From the NCBI RefSeq assembly GCF_014646875.1, contig NZ_BMOC01000001.1, positions 245,410-309,409 on the forward strand: a stretch of 64,000 nucleotides of DNA, written 5' to 3'. Numbering within the stretch: position 1 is the first letter of the stretch; each line of letters begins with the position of its first letter. The notes under the pieces are model-generated. The model made no database searches. It was given only the letters and a program-made list of their open reading frames with translations, and was not told where the DNA came from. This document shows, in pieces, positions 32,619 to 42,148 of this stretch. Source of the DNA: Halobellus salinus (GTDB taxonomy: Archaea > Halobacteriota > Halobacteria > Halobacteriales > Haloferacaceae). A program made the position numbers and the translations under genes.

Positions 32619-33869
32619 TTACTCGTTGATCGCGCTGATGAAGAAGCCAGCGAACACTAATTGAATACCGAGCACGATTGCCGTGAACCCGAGCAGATCC
32701 ACCTGCGGGGAGGGAGACGGGATCTGTGAGAACCCGCTTGACGCCCAGCCGGAAATGATAAGCGCAGCGTATGTCACTCCAGCCCCGAATAACAGTAGTC
32801 CAAGGGTTGCAGTCCCGCCGAGGCCCACGGTTTGCGTCAGGAACCGGGACAGCGGATCCGTGCGTGTACGGACCGGGCTTCCAGCAGCCACGGCAAACCC
32901 GGCGAGGCTGGTGACTTGGACGCCAGTCAAGACGAGCAAGCTGCCAGCGATCGCCGTTCGAATCCCGAACGTCGCACCGCCAAGTTCAACGCCGCTCACA
33001 GACGCCGTCAAACACAAGACACCGACGAGTGCCAGTACGATCCCGGGCAGCGAGAACAAGTAACTCGGCGCGTTCACAAGCATAAATCGGAGATGCCGCC
33101 ACCCGTCACTGAAGCTTTCCAGCGTCGCCTCGCCTTTCCGCGGGTGATACGTAATCGGTTCCTCAGCGATCGTCAACCCGCGGCTACTCGCCTCCATCAG
33201 CATCTCGCTTGCAAATTCCATCCCATCGCTTTCAAGTTCAAGCTGCTCGATCGCCTCACGAGCGAACACCCGCATCCCGCTGTGTGCATCACTAATCTCT
33301 GCGTTATAAAACGTGTTCAGGAAGCGAGTGAGAAGCGGGTTCCCGACGTACTCGTGGAGCGCTGGCATCGCCCCGTCACGGATTTCCCCTTGGAAGCGGC
33401 TGCCCAACGCGATGTCTGCCTCACCGGTTGAGACGTGATAGAAGAGTTTCGGGAGTTCAGTGAAATCGTACGTCGTATCCGCATCACCCATCGCCACGTA
33501 CTCCCCGCGCGCCCGCTGGAACGCATACCGGTACGCGTACCCGTACCCGGCACCGTCCGGTTCAACAACGATCGCCCCGTGTTGCTCGGCGAGTTCCGGC
33601 GTCCGATCTGTCGAACTGTCACTGACAATAATTTCTCCGTAAATCCCGAGTTCATCCAGCGCTTCCCGGATCCGTTCGATACACTCAACAATCCCTTCCT
33701 CCTCGTTTAGCGTCGGCAGAACAACCGTAAGCGTCGGTGTTTGATCGCTGGATTCATCGAGTAACCACCCAGTGCTTGACGCGGCAGGAGTAGCGTCAGG
33801 CGCCTCTAGGTGTGTCTCGTGTGAAAGTTGTTGGTTCTGCTGTTCTTCAGGTTGTTTATCGGTAGACAT
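32619..33869 (-). CDS. GT2 glycosyltransferase with C-terminal membrane helices
   Basis: A 416-residue protein. The GT-A domain (about residues 45-270) has TLTVVLPTLNEEEGI, the nucleotide-binding IIVSDSSTDRTPELA and metal-binding GDADTTYDF. Four C-terminal membrane helices follow, as in dolichol-phosphate sugar synthases and AglJ-like enzymes. It probably transfers a sugar to a lipid carrier or glycan at the inner membrane face, perhaps for the surface glycoproteins encoded just to the right. Sugar specificity cannot be told from sequence. Confidence 0.88.
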   Translation of the reverse strand: MSTDKQPEEQQNQQLSHETHLEAPDATPAASSTGWLLDESSDQTPTLTVVLPTLNEEEGIVECIERIREALDELGIYGEIIVSDSSTDRTPELAEQHGAIVVEPDGAGYGYAYRYAFQRARGEYVAMGDADTTYDFTELPKLFYHVSTGEADIALGSRFQGEIRDGAMPALHEYVGNPLLTRFLNTFYNAEISDAHSGMRVFAREAIEQLELESDGMEFASEMLMEASSRGLTIAEEPITYHPRKGEATLESFSDGWRHLRFMLVNAPSYLFSLPGIVLALVGVLCLTASVSGVELGGATFGIRTAIAGSLLVLTGVQVTSLAGFAVAAGSPVRTRTDPLSRFLTQTVGLGGTATLGLLLFGAGVTYAALIISGWASSGFSQIPSPSPQVDLLGFTAIVLGIQLVFAGFFISAINE

Positions 33870-34033
33870 TATGTAGCGCTGGACTGGACAGTGTTGACAA
33901 TCGTCGGATTGTACGCCCCTTCCCCAATATTAGGCACTGTATACTGCGTGCGAGTCCACTTACATAATTGTGTTGGATGGCTGAATAATTCGAATAGGTG
34001 GCTTTTTACTATGCGAACCGTACCGCTCACAGT

Positions 34034-35107
34034 ATGCGCCTGAGGTCGGTCCTCGTAACAGCGGCTCTTGGACTCGTTGCTGTTTCCCTCCTTCTCACGG
34101 CAGTGACTAGTCCCGTTGTCGCTGACACCGAGTACGAAATTAGCGTAGAAGGAAGCGTTGACACGCCAACACGAACCGTTGAACTCGAAGGCGCCACGTA
34201 CAACGTTTCAGCGATCGGGAAAGCCCAATCCGGCGAGAGTATTGATGTTAGTGTCCAAGCACCAGACCCTGATCAGGACTACAACGTGTACCTGTACAAT
34301 TCTGATCGCCAGATCGTCGAAGGTGAGTCAGGGGAAGGGAACGACACAGTAACGTTTGACCTTACCGACTTAGACGCGGGGACATACGTGTTTGCAGTGC
34401 AGGAACGAGGTGCAAATCAAGTCATTCACCCTTTCGTCATCAAAGGATTCGACACCACTATTGACGCACCTGCGTCCGCTACTGTCGGTGACGATGTCAC
34501 GGTTGACGTGACCACCGATCGACTGAGCGATAACGCAACGAATGACCGTGTTGAAGTCGTGATCGCTGGTGACGATCAATTAACTCGAACGACGGCTACT
34601 GGAAGCGACGATACCTTCACCGCAACGGTAGACACCGGTGGGCTCGACCCAGGGTCTTACCGTGTCTATGCTAATATCCGGGGGGAAGAAGTTGTCTTCG
34701 ATGAACGAGTTATTTTCGGGGTTAGCGACGCGCAAACACTTGATTTAGAGGAAGCAGAATCGGATGATTCCGGAAGCAGTGGGGGAGTTGGCTCTGGAAG
34801 CCAGACCACGACAGCTGATCCTGCGACAGGCACGGACCAGGCACCGACAACCTCAGCCGATTCAACCACCTTGGAACCAAGCACTTCGACGCCAACCAGC
34901 GACCAGTCAGTTACCGATGATACCGCTCCGACATCCGGACAAGCCAGTGACGGGACAGGAGAAGATCCGACGACAGAGACGGCAGAGGTTCTCTCGCCCA
35001 ATCAGTCACAGACCACGACTGACACGGTCATTCCAGGCTTTCAACTCTGGTTGGTCGGAGTTGTCAGCCTCATATTTGCGCTCGTGGCCAAACTATCGGA
35101 CATCTAA
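34034..35107 (+). CDS. Secreted/anchored Ig-like surface protein
   Basis: 357 residues from MRLRSVLVTAALGLVAVSLL (signal peptide, cleaved near VVADTEYE); an upstream in-frame ATG at 33998 is less likely. Beta-sandwich repeats (VEGSVDTPTRTVELEGATYN, DLDAGTYVFAVQE, FDTTIDAPASATVGDDVTVD) resemble S-layer-associated domains. A Thr/Ser/Pro-rich stalk and a C-terminal membrane helix (VIPGFQLWLVGVVSLIFALV) follow. The tail carries PGF but few of the basic residues of a true PGF-CTERM signal. Confidence 0.8.
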   Translation: MRLRSVLVTAALGLVAVSLLLTAVTSPVVADTEYEISVEGSVDTPTRTVELEGATYNVSAIGKAQSGESIDVSVQAPDPDQDYNVYLYNSDRQIVEGESGEGNDTVTFDLTDLDAGTYVFAVQERGANQVIHPFVIKGFDTTIDAPASATVGDDVTVDVTTDRLSDNATNDRVEVVIAGDDQLTRTTATGSDDTFTATVDTGGLDPGSYRVYANIRGEEVVFDERVIFGVSDAQTLDLEEAESDDSGSSGGVGSGSQTTTADPATGTDQAPTTSADSTTLEPSTSTPTSDQSVTDDTAPTSGQASDGTGEDPTTETAEVLSPNQSQTTTDTVIPGFQLWLVGVVSLIFALVAKLSDI

Positions 35108-35197
35108 ACTCCGTTAGCTGGTTTCGGAATACAATCCAGGACGCTCATTCTACACGCACACTCGACTGAGACGCCGGTTAATATCTCCCTACTGCCG

Positions 35198-35208
35198 TAT
35201 AAAAACTT
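35198..35208 (+). promoter_or_regulatory. TATA box of the surface glycoprotein gene
   Basis: GTATAAAAACT lies 33-43 nt before the ATG at 35241. Transcription would start about 8-15 nt before the gene, giving a very short leader. Confidence 0.55.
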
Positions 35209-35240
35209 AATTAGCCACGGATAACAAGCCTAATTGACAA

Positions 35241-37427
35241 ATGCGAACTAGCGCCACCATCTTTGTCGTGGTGTGTCTGGTGATCAGCACCATCGCCTTC
35301 ACACCCACCGCGTCAGCAGGACCACCGGGCAATGACCAAGTATTCAACGTCAATGACGATGTCGACGCTTGGGAACGCGCCATCTTCCCGCTCCGTGTTG
35401 ATTACGATGGCGCAGCCGAATCGGTTGAAAATCCGCGGATCAACGCGGAAGGAACCGGAATCGGAGAAAAATCCTTAGCGAAAGGAAAAATGGTCGTGTA
35501 TGAACCAGGGGATGAGATCGGCCTGTCATTCATCTCTGATCGAGCTGTCACCGGTGATTTGGACAATGACAACATCACCGTCGTCGCAGCGCGAATGACA
35601 GGTGGGAATGAAGGCGACATCCCGAATACCTTCTCAGAAGCAATCGATCTACTCTCAGAAGACAACGCGAACGATAACGCAACGTTCGAATTTGTCGCCG
35701 AAAACACCAGTCTCGACAGCGCCGGTGATACTGAAGACCTCTCATACGAGGCGTCGCAATCCGGCCATTACGTGTTCTTCGCAGTCTCGAATTTCCAATC
35801 GGGCTCCAACGGAGTGAGTATCAACAACGGCGATATCTCCTTTACTGATGTGACCCTGCTGGGAACCGATGCGGTGTCTGTTCAAGAGGGGTCAGCTGAC
35901 GTGTCACAAACCACCGAGAATCCGCAGCCCGGTGATGACATCACATTCGACGTTGATGCTTCGGATGAACTCGGAACCAGTGACGTGACTCACGTCTTAG
36001 CCGTCTACAACAAATCAGGATTCACGGACTCTTCGCACACGATAGAAGTCGATTCAGATGAGCTAGACAGCGACTTCGATATACAGAATAACAGTACCTT
36101 CGAGCACTCGATCGCCACCGTCGACGGGGTAGCTGATGTGGAAGACGGTGCGTCAGTCAACGGAATCGGGCTCGCTGACGGGCGTGTCTCACGTGCCGTC
36201 GGAGCCGGTGCGATGATTGACTTTATCGCCGAAGATCTTGACGGGACCGCGCCTGAAACCACCGCCGTTGAACCGAAATCAACACTGAACGCGTCAATTG
36301 ACGCCGATGTTGACGAAGACGGCGAACACACCCTCACCATCGAAACAAACAGTGACTGGGAAGACGGGACGTACCAGTACGTCTACCTCGGCACACTAGG
36401 CAGTGACAAAAGCTCGATCGCCACTAACGCTGGTACCTTCGAAATCGGCGCCGAACCGGCTGACGACGACGATGACGGTCCCAGTGGGCCCAGTGGTGGC
36501 GGCGACGATGACGATGACGATGACCCGCCAGAATCGATTCAGGAATCGATTGACGAGATCGGCGCACAGGCGACGAATGTAGAGGAAGCGACTCCAGAGA
36601 TCGATACGGAAACAGGCACGGCGACGGCAACGTTCGAGACATCGGAGAACGTGGAGTCGATTACACTCGAAACCACGGACTCGTCCGCCGAAGTGACGGT
36701 GACGGATCTCGATCCGGAAACGCAGACCACCAATCCGGCGCCTGGACAGTCGGTATCGCTACAGGACATTACCGTCACAGGAGCTGATGGTGATGCGTCA
36801 GACACGATCAGAACGGTCCGGTTCCGAATCTCGAATGCACGCCTGCAGGAACGCGGGACGACTGCGGAGAACCTGCGGGCATTCAGGCTCACCGGTGGTA
36901 GTTGGCAGCGCTTAGAGACGAGCGTCGCCCAAGAAACCGCCGACGGTGTAGTGCTTGAAGCTCGGGCACCCGGAACCTCAATCTTCGCTGTGAGTGCAGT
37001 GACTCCCCCGGAAGCATCGCTATCCCTGAATCCGACAACAGCTGCAGTCGGCGAGGATGTCACGCTGTCCGGCGTCGATTCGAGTGATGAAGACGGTGAG
37101 ATCGTCTCCTACGAGTGGAGCGTCAACGGACAGACGTTCTCCGGCGAAACAGTGACCGTTTCGCTGGATGAACCCGGAGACTACACGGTTGAACTTACTG
37201 TGACCGACGACAGCGGTGAGACTGATACCGTCACCGAGACGCTCAGCATCACGCAGGCTGATACGGCGACACCCACACCTGAGCCGGAGCCGGAGACAGA
37301 CACTCCGGCTACAGAGACTGAGGTCACTACCACCGACACCGGAACCCCCGGCTTCGGGATCATCGTAGCAATCATCGCTCTACTCGGCGCTGCGGCGATG
37401 ATCGGACGGCGGCGCACAGAGAATTAA
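35241..37427 (+). CDS. PGF-CTERM surface glycoprotein with PKD domain
   Basis: A 728-residue protein. The signal peptide ends near FTPTASAGPP. The N-terminal third fits the DUF7827-like domain of haloarchaeal surface glycoproteins (NVNDDVDAWERAIFPL). A DDDDDGPSG linker, a beta domain, then a PKD domain (SLSLNPTTAAVGEDVTLSG ... DGEIVSYEWSVNG) follow. The end is a PGF-CTERM signal: Thr/Pro stalk, TPGFGIIVAIIALLGAAAMI and RRR. It should be processed by archaeosortase A and lipid-anchored. It probably forms part of the cell surface layer. Confidence 0.88.
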   Translation: MRTSATIFVVVCLVISTIAFTPTASAGPPGNDQVFNVNDDVDAWERAIFPLRVDYDGAAESVENPRINAEGTGIGEKSLAKGKMVVYEPGDEIGLSFISDRAVTGDLDNDNITVVAARMTGGNEGDIPNTFSEAIDLLSEDNANDNATFEFVAENTSLDSAGDTEDLSYEASQSGHYVFFAVSNFQSGSNGVSINNGDISFTDVTLLGTDAVSVQEGSADVSQTTENPQPGDDITFDVDASDELGTSDVTHVLAVYNKSGFTDSSHTIEVDSDELDSDFDIQNNSTFEHSIATVDGVADVEDGASVNGIGLADGRVSRAVGAGAMIDFIAEDLDGTAPETTAVEPKSTLNASIDADVDEDGEHTLTIETNSDWEDGTYQYVYLGTLGSDKSSIATNAGTFEIGAEPADDDDDGPSGPSGGGDDDDDDDPPESIQESIDEIGAQATNVEEATPEIDTETGTATATFETSENVESITLETTDSSAEVTVTDLDPETQTTNPAPGQSVSLQDITVTGADGDASDTIRTVRFRISNARLQERGTTAENLRAFRLTGGSWQRLETSVAQETADGVVLEARAPGTSIFAVSAVTPPEASLSLNPTTAAVGEDVTLSGVDSSDEDGEIVSYEWSVNGQTFSGETVTVSLDEPGDYTVELTVTDDSGETDTVTETLSITQADTATPTPEPEPETDTPATETEVTTTDTGTPGFGIIVAIIALLGAAAMIGRRRTEN

Positions 37428-37444
37428 CCGTAGCGACGACAACG

Positions 37445-37454
37445 TTTTTTTTTT
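37445..37454 (+). terminator. T-run terminator of the surface glycoprotein gene
   Basis: Ten consecutive T residues begin 18 nt after the stop codon, the usual archaeal intrinsic termination signal. Confidence 0.7.
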
Positions 37455-37559
37455 GACTCCCGGCATCGGATTATTATTTAAACGAGGGGATTACCGAACT
37501 ACGAAGAGAAAGCCTCGCCGGACCCTGTTCGGTGGGCGAAAAGTTACCAGCGAAGACGT

Positions 37560-37625
37560 GGGATTGACCCGCTGTCTCGTGCTAGAATCCTCGCCCTTCC
37601 GGGCAGGGTAGATGCCAAGAGATGC
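37560..37625. mobile_element. Remnant of an IS200/IS605-type element end
   Basis: The string CTCGTGCTAGAATCCTCGCC, then a CCCTTCCGGGCAGGG hairpin and GATGCCAAGAG, resembles the hairpin end of haloarchaeal IS1341-type elements, where the scaffold of the guide RNA lies. No tnpB gene is attached. I assign it from memory of that pattern. Confidence 0.35.
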
Positions 37626-38023
37626 TCGTAATTGGGTTAATCGATTCTTTTGATAGGCGCAGTATGGTATTGAAGCAGCGGCCCAGATCGTTTCTCGCTG
37701 ATCAAATGAAGTGTTTCGGTGTCCTAGAGGTCTCTTGATTGTTGTAGTGAACCAAGCTGTTGTTCGCTACGGCAATCATCGGACTCGCTATCCATCCTGA
37801 ATATGCTTGCAATTCAGCATCACCACCCATCTGGAGGTATGATATCAGATCCTTCTTCAGCTCTGAGACCCGAGGACTTCATCCGAATCGGTAGTGTCTG
37901 AGCGCCACGCTCCCGGGTTTTTATAAGTAAAGCCTCGCAAATCAAGGCTGAAACAGGCCAAAATCCGGGATATGGCGTGGAGGTTCGGGGGTGGTGACGA
38001 ATCCTGTCGTTCGGAACGGCGGG

Positions 38024-38066
38024 CCTTCCCAAGCCACTAGCCCGGGTTCAACTCCCGGCTGGCGCA
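38024..38066 (+). repeat. Attachment site: 3' half of tRNA-Gly(CCC)
   Basis: The sequence runs from the anticodon loop (CTTCCCAA) through anticodon-stem strand GCCAC, a perfect T-arm (CCGGG TTCAACT CCCGG) and acceptor strand CTGGCGC with A. Upstream bases cannot form the other half: the 5' anticodon strand would have to be GTGGC but reads GGGCC, and no GCGCCAG occurs at the right distance. So it is not a whole tRNA but an integration-generated copy, with the crossover at or near the anticodon loop. Confidence 0.75.
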
Positions 38067-38134
38067 TGTTCTGCCGAGCGCAGTGAGGCAAAGAATCGAT
38101 ACACCGGGACTTGAATCGGGGAGCGAAGCGACCG

Positions 38135-38157
38135 TGGTTCAACTCCCGGCTGGCGCA
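38135..38157 (+). repeat. Second tRNA-Gly 3' end copy
   Basis: GGTTCAACTCCCGGCTGGCG, then CA, repeats the T-arm and acceptor end of the copy at 38024-38066, 91 nt further on. The 5' strand of the T-arm is altered. Confidence 0.7.
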
Positions 38158-38256
38158 CTCCCGGTGGTCGTTTGCCAGCCGATGTCACGCTCGCTGGCGT
38201 TGCCGGGGCGTAGCGCCGACGTCCGGCGGGACCTTCGGTTCGGCTCAGCCCACGTG

Positions 38257-38272
38257 ACTCCCGGCTGGCGCA
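38257..38272 (+). repeat. Third tRNA-Gly 3' end copy
   Basis: ACTCCCGGCTGGCGCA repeats the last 16 nt of the tRNA again, 115 nt beyond copy two. Three nested ends suggest successive integrations and excisions at one tRNA gene. Confidence 0.6.
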
Positions 38273-38335
38273 GTGTCTACAGCGTCTGTTTGAGCCTTGC
38301 GTGGGTTCTTCACCGTGAGGGTCGTACCGGAGTGT

Positions 38336-38539
38336 ATGACGTCGCAGTCGAGAACGCCGCTCTATCCGGGTTTCATCGTCGCTGCCGACATCGGACTCGC
38401 TGGGGGACTGTTCCTGATCGCCCCGGTGCTCGGAGTCCTGATGGGTGTCGCTGCGGTGTCGGTTCTCCTCGCAGTCGTGCTCGGAGCGGGTGGACGCGGT
38501 TCGCTCGCGCTCCGGCCGGCGACACCCCACGAGGGGTGA
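38336..38539 (+). CDS. Small two-helix membrane protein
   Basis: 67 residues from the ATG at 38336 (MTSQSRTPLYPGFIVAADI). Two hydrophobic stretches (IGLAGGLFLIAPVLGVLMG, AAVSVLLAVVLGAG) are followed by a short polar tail. It is the first gene of the GC-rich side and convergent with copA. No family was recognised. Confidence 0.6.
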   Translation: MTSQSRTPLYPGFIVAADIGLAGGLFLIAPVLGVLMGVAAVSVLLAVVLGAGGRGSLALRPATPHEG

Positions 38540-38560
38540 CACTCGACAACGGGAGTGCGA

Positions 38561-41290
38561 CTACCGCCCGCGGAGGAGTTCCAGGATCCGGTAGTCGTGA
38601 TCCGGTGAATACCGCCGGAACAGCAGGCTGTTGGTCAGCACCGACACCGACGACAGCGCCATAGCGCCCGCCGCGAGGATGGGCTGGAGCAGGCCGAGCG
38701 ACGCCAGCGGGATCATCGCGGTGTTGTACCCCAGCGCCCAGAACAGGTTCTGTTTGATCTTCGAGAGGGTGCCCGCGGAAATCCGGATGGCCTTCGTCAC
38801 GTCGCGGGGTGCATCGCGCATCAGCGTCACGTCGGCGGCCTCGATCGCGACGTCGGTCCCGGAGCCCAGCGCCGCACCGACGTGCGCCGCCGCCAAGGCG
38901 GGCGCGTCGTTGACGCCGTCGCCGACCATCATCGCATTCCGATCACCCTCCTGAAGCGACTCGACGACATCGGCCTTGTGGTCGGGGAGCACCTCCGCGC
39001 GGACGTTGTCGGGGGCGATCCCGACGTCTTCCGCGACCGCGCGAGCGGTCCGTCCGTTGTCGCCGGTGAGCAGGTGGACGTCCAGCCCCCGGTCGCGGAG
39101 CGCGGCCACCGCCTCGGCCGCGGTGGGTTTGACCGTGTCCGCGTCGGCGACGACACCGACGACCGCGCTCGGCGCGTCACCCGGTTCGGCGGCCGCCGGG
39201 ACGCGGCCGACGAGCATTGCGGTCTTGCCCTCCGATTCGAGTCGCCGCATCTCGTCTTCAGCGGGTGCGGTGTCGATTCCGGCGTCCACGAGCAGTCGAC
39301 GGTTCCCGACCAGCAGCCGCGCGCCGTCGACGGTCGCAGTCACTCCCTGTCCGGGGACGTTCTCGAAGTCGGTCGGCTCGGGCACGTCGATGCCGTGGGC
39401 TTCGGCGCCGTCGACGATGGCCTGCCCGAGCGGGTGCTCGCTGTTCCGCTCGGCCGCGGCCGCGAGTCGGAGCACCGCGGTCTCGGCAGGTGTAACCCCC
39501 GACTCCGGCGCGTCGTCTCCCGTCGGTGGCTCGGCCGAGGCGTCGGCGTCTCCCGTCGGTGCCTGCGGTCCGGCCGGCGCGCCCGCGCCCTTGAGTCGGC
39601 CGCCGTCGGGCGTCGGCTCGATCGCGACCACGTCGGTCAGCGACATCTCGCCTTGGGTGAGCGTCCCGGTCTTGTCGAAGACCACGCTGTCAACGTCGCG
39701 AACGCGCTCAAGGATGTCACCGCCTTTGAACACCACGCCGTTGTTCGCCCCAATCGAGGTCCCGACCATCGTGGCCGCGGGCGTGGCGAGTCCGAGCGCG
39801 CACGGACACGCGATCAGGACGGCGGACGCGAACACCAGAACCGAAAATTCGACGGCCGAGACCGTCCCGCCGGCCACGACCGGGCCGCCGACAATGACGC
39901 CCCACAGCGGGAGCGACTCGACGAACCCAGCGAGCGTTGCGGGCGCGAGCAGCCAGACGGCCGCCCACAGCAACGCGTTCGCGATCACCGCGGGCACGAA
40001 GTACGCCGAGATCCGGTCGGCGACGGTCTGGATCTCAGGCTGGCGGGATTGGGCCTCCCTCACGGTGCGGACGATCTGCTGGATCGCGGTGTCGGCGCCG
40101 ACCTTCGTGGCCTCAACGGTCAGGACGCCGTTCTTGTTGAGCGTCGAGCCGACCACGTCGTCGCCCTCGGCTTTTGAAACCGGCACTGACTCGCCGGTCA
40201 CCATCGACTCGTCGACCGCCGAGTCGCCGTCGACAACGACGCCGTCGGTCGGAATCTGTTCGCCCGGGCGGACCCACATCCGGTCGCCGACCTCAACCTC
40301 GTCGATCGGGACCTCGTGGGTCTCGCCCTCTCCGTCGACCAGCGTGGCGGTGTCGGCTTCCATCTCGAGTAAGGATCGCAGCGCTTCCGACGCCTGCCCC
40401 TTCGAGCGGGCTTCGAGGTAGTTGCCGAGCGTGATGAAGACGAGGATCAGGGCGGCGGTGTCGAAATACAGCCCCGCGCCCGGGAGAAGCCCCAGCAACG
40501 CGACCACCGAGTAGAGGTACGCCGTGGTCGATCCGAGCGCGATCAACACGTCCATGTTCGCGGTCCGGTTCCGGACCACGGCCGTGTAGCTGTTCTCGTA
40601 GAACCCCCGACCGAGCACGACCTGGACGGGCGTCGCCAGGGCGAACGCGACCCACCCGAACGGGAGCGCGGTCCCGGGGACCGTCTCCGGAACGACGCCG
40701 GGTGCGAACAGGTGAAGCACCAGCATCGCGACCAGCGGCGTCGAAAGCGCGGCCCCGAACAGTGTCAGCCGCTTCTGGCGTCTGATCTCGTCGTTCCGGG
40801 CGGCGTCACGCGCGTCGCTATCGCCCCCCGTGTTGTCGCCCCCGTCGTCGCCGTCGCCCCCGTTGTCGGACTCCCGAACCGGCGTGTACCCTGCCGCCTC
40901 GATCGCGTCGTAGAGATCCTCAATCGTGACCTCGCCAGGGACGTACTCGACGTGCGCTTCGTCGGTCGCGAAGTTCACGTCCGCGCGGACGACGCCTGGC
41001 GTTGACTCGAGCCGCGACTGGTTCGTCTCCGCGCAGTTGGCGCACGTCATGTCGGAGACACCGACCGTGGCGCGCTCGGAGACCGGGTCGTACCCCGCCG
41101 CCTCGACCGCGTCGTACACGGCCGACAGCGACGCGTGCTCGGAGTCGTACGTCACCGTCGCCTCGTCTGTCGCGACGTTTACCGACGCCTCTTCGACCCC
41201 GTCGAGCGCGTCGAGCGCGTCCTGCACCGTCTGAGAGCAGTTCGTGCAGGTCATCCCCCTGACGTCGAGGTGGATTGTTCGTCTACTCAT
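38561..41290 (-). CDS. copA: Copper-exporting P1B-type ATPase
   Basis: A 909-residue P-type ATPase. Two N-terminal heavy-metal domains carry GMTCTNC (C15/C18) and DMTCANC (C83/C86). A Gly/Asp-rich linker leads to eight membrane helices. The transport site is CPC (495-497), the actuator motif TGES is at 365-368, and the phosphorylation site is D539 (DKTGTLT). HP and [10 protein letters not shown] motifs are present. It pumps Cu(I) out of the cytosol. Its promoter carries a 31-bp direct repeat, and a TRASH-domain regulator lies just upstream on the same strand. Confidence 0.95.
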   Translation of the reverse strand: MSRRTIHLDVRGMTCTNCSQTVQDALDALDGVEEASVNVATDEATVTYDSEHASLSAVYDAVEAAGYDPVSERATVGVSDMTCANCAETNQSRLESTPGVVRADVNFATDEAHVEYVPGEVTIEDLYDAIEAAGYTPVRESDNGGDGDDGGDNTGGDSDARDAARNDEIRRQKRLTLFGAALSTPLVAMLVLHLFAPGVVPETVPGTALPFGWVAFALATPVQVVLGRGFYENSYTAVVRNRTANMDVLIALGSTTAYLYSVVALLGLLPGAGLYFDTAALILVFITLGNYLEARSKGQASEALRSLLEMEADTATLVDGEGETHEVPIDEVEVGDRMWVRPGEQIPTDGVVVDGDSAVDESMVTGESVPVSKAEGDDVVGSTLNKNGVLTVEATKVGADTAIQQIVRTVREAQSRQPEIQTVADRISAYFVPAVIANALLWAAVWLLAPATLAGFVESLPLWGVIVGGPVVAGGTVSAVEFSVLVFASAVLIACPCALGLATPAATMVGTSIGANNGVVFKGGDILERVRDVDSVVFDKTGTLTQGEMSLTDVVAIEPTPDGGRLKGAGAPAGPQAPTGDADASAEPPTGDDAPESGVTPAETAVLRLAAAAERNSEHPLGQAIVDGAEAHGIDVPEPTDFENVPGQGVTATVDGARLLVGNRRLLVDAGIDTAPAEDEMRRLESEGKTAMLVGRVPAAAEPGDAPSAVVGVVADADTVKPTAAEAVAALRDRGLDVHLLTGDNGRTARAVAEDVGIAPDNVRAEVLPDHKADVVESLQEGDRNAMMVGDGVNDAPALAAAHVGAALGSGTDVAIEAADVTLMRDAPRDVTKAIRISAGTLSKIKQNLFWALGYNTAMIPLASLGLLQPILAAGAMALSSVSVLTNSLLFRRYSPDHDYRILELLRGR

Positions 41291-41335
41291 GGGTGTATAG
41301 GGATACGCTCTCTTCCTTTAGGTCGGTTGTCCCTT

Positions 41336-41403
41336 TCGAAGCCGCCTTCGCCGGGGGTCAGAACGTTCGAAGCCGTCTTCGCTGGAGGTCAGAACGTTCG
41401 AAT
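41336..41403 (-). promoter_or_regulatory. Tandem repeat in the copA promoter, candidate operator
   Basis: Two 31-bp direct repeats (41336-41366 and 41367-41397) plus a third TTCGAA begin 46 nt upstream of the copA start. Read on the copA strand, each contains TTCGAACGTTCTGACC, with the dyad GAACGTTC. The nearby Lrp/TRASH regulator is the obvious binder. This is inference. Confidence 0.65.
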
Positions 41404-41437
41404 ACAAAGTCCGCGGCCGGGAACGCTCCCGAGCGGT

Positions 41438-42031
41438 TCACTCCGCCCCGGCCTCGAACTCCTCGTAGCGCTCGCGGAACTGGGCCAGACACGACGGACA
41501 GCAGAAGTGGTACTGGTCGCCGCCGAGCCGCTCGTGTTCCCCCTCGCTGGTGACGGTGTTGCCACACTCCGCACACGACAGCGCGAACTCCGACCCGCCG
41601 AGCGACGGGGTCCACTCAACGCTGTCGACGATTCGCACCTCGTAGTCGTCGACCCGCGAGAGGTCCACCAGCCGGCCGAGCTGCTCGCGGACGGCGTCGG
41701 CGCGGAACCGCGCGTGGAACACGACATCGCCCTCGGCGGTCACGAAGACGTGTTCGACTGCCTCCACGCCCACGACGTCGGCGCGGACGTCGCCCACGGC
41801 GGCGGCGGGGAGGTCGAGCGTCACCAGGACGGGGACGCCGGCACGGAGTTGCGAGCGGTCGAGGTCGACGGTGAACCGTCGGATGACGCCGGACTCCCTG
41901 AGGCGTTCGATCCGGTCGGAGACCGCCGGCGGCGAGAGGTCGACCTCGTCGGCGATATCGCTGTAGGGGCGTCGCGCGTCCGCGACGAGGAGTTCGAGGA
42001 TGCGGACGTCGGTCTCGTCGAGCGTGGGCAT
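41438..42031 (-). CDS. Lrp/AsnC-type regulator with TRASH domain, copper-responsive
   Basis: A 197-residue protein. Residues 1-55 form the AsnC helix-turn-helix (LDETDVRILELLVADARRPY ... SPPAVSDRIERL). Residues 60-140 are the ligand/oligomerisation domain. Residues 150-190 are a TRASH-type metal domain (SCAECGNTV and FCCPSCLAQF). TRASH regulators of this kind sense copper in archaea and control the copA-type ATPase. The gene reads toward copA, separated by the repeat-bearing promoter. Confidence 0.9.
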   Translation of the reverse strand: MPTLDETDVRILELLVADARRPYSDIADEVDLSPPAVSDRIERLRESGVIRRFTVDLDRSQLRAGVPVLVTLDLPAAAVGDVRADVVGVEAVEHVFVTAEGDVVFHARFRADAVREQLGRLVDLSRVDDYEVRIVDSVEWTPSLGGSEFALSCAECGNTVTSEGEHERLGGDQYHFCCPSCLAQFRERYEEFEAGAE

Positions 42032-42148
42032 ACGGGTCGTTCGGGACGCTCGGTGAAAATCCCTTCCGGCTTCGGTTTGGTTTCGAAGGTGAATATTCGA
42101 TTCAGCCGAACAATATTAGCCCACAGGCACGTAGTCGAGGGCGCATAC

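Larger units (their letters stand above)
37428..38335. other. Island boundary without protein genes
   Basis: About 900 bases contain a T-run terminator, an IS605-like end remnant and three copies of a tRNA-Gly 3' end. I see no protein gene. The base composition changes across it from moderate to high GC. Confidence 0.7.

Noticed and set aside
38019..38066. Complete tRNA-Gly gene
   Set aside because: Only the 3' half is present; the 5' acceptor strand GCGCCAG, the D-arm and the 5' anticodon strand are missing.
38882..40421. Plus-strand frames of 431 and 481 residues
   Set aside because: Antisense to copA, which has all P-type ATPase motifs.
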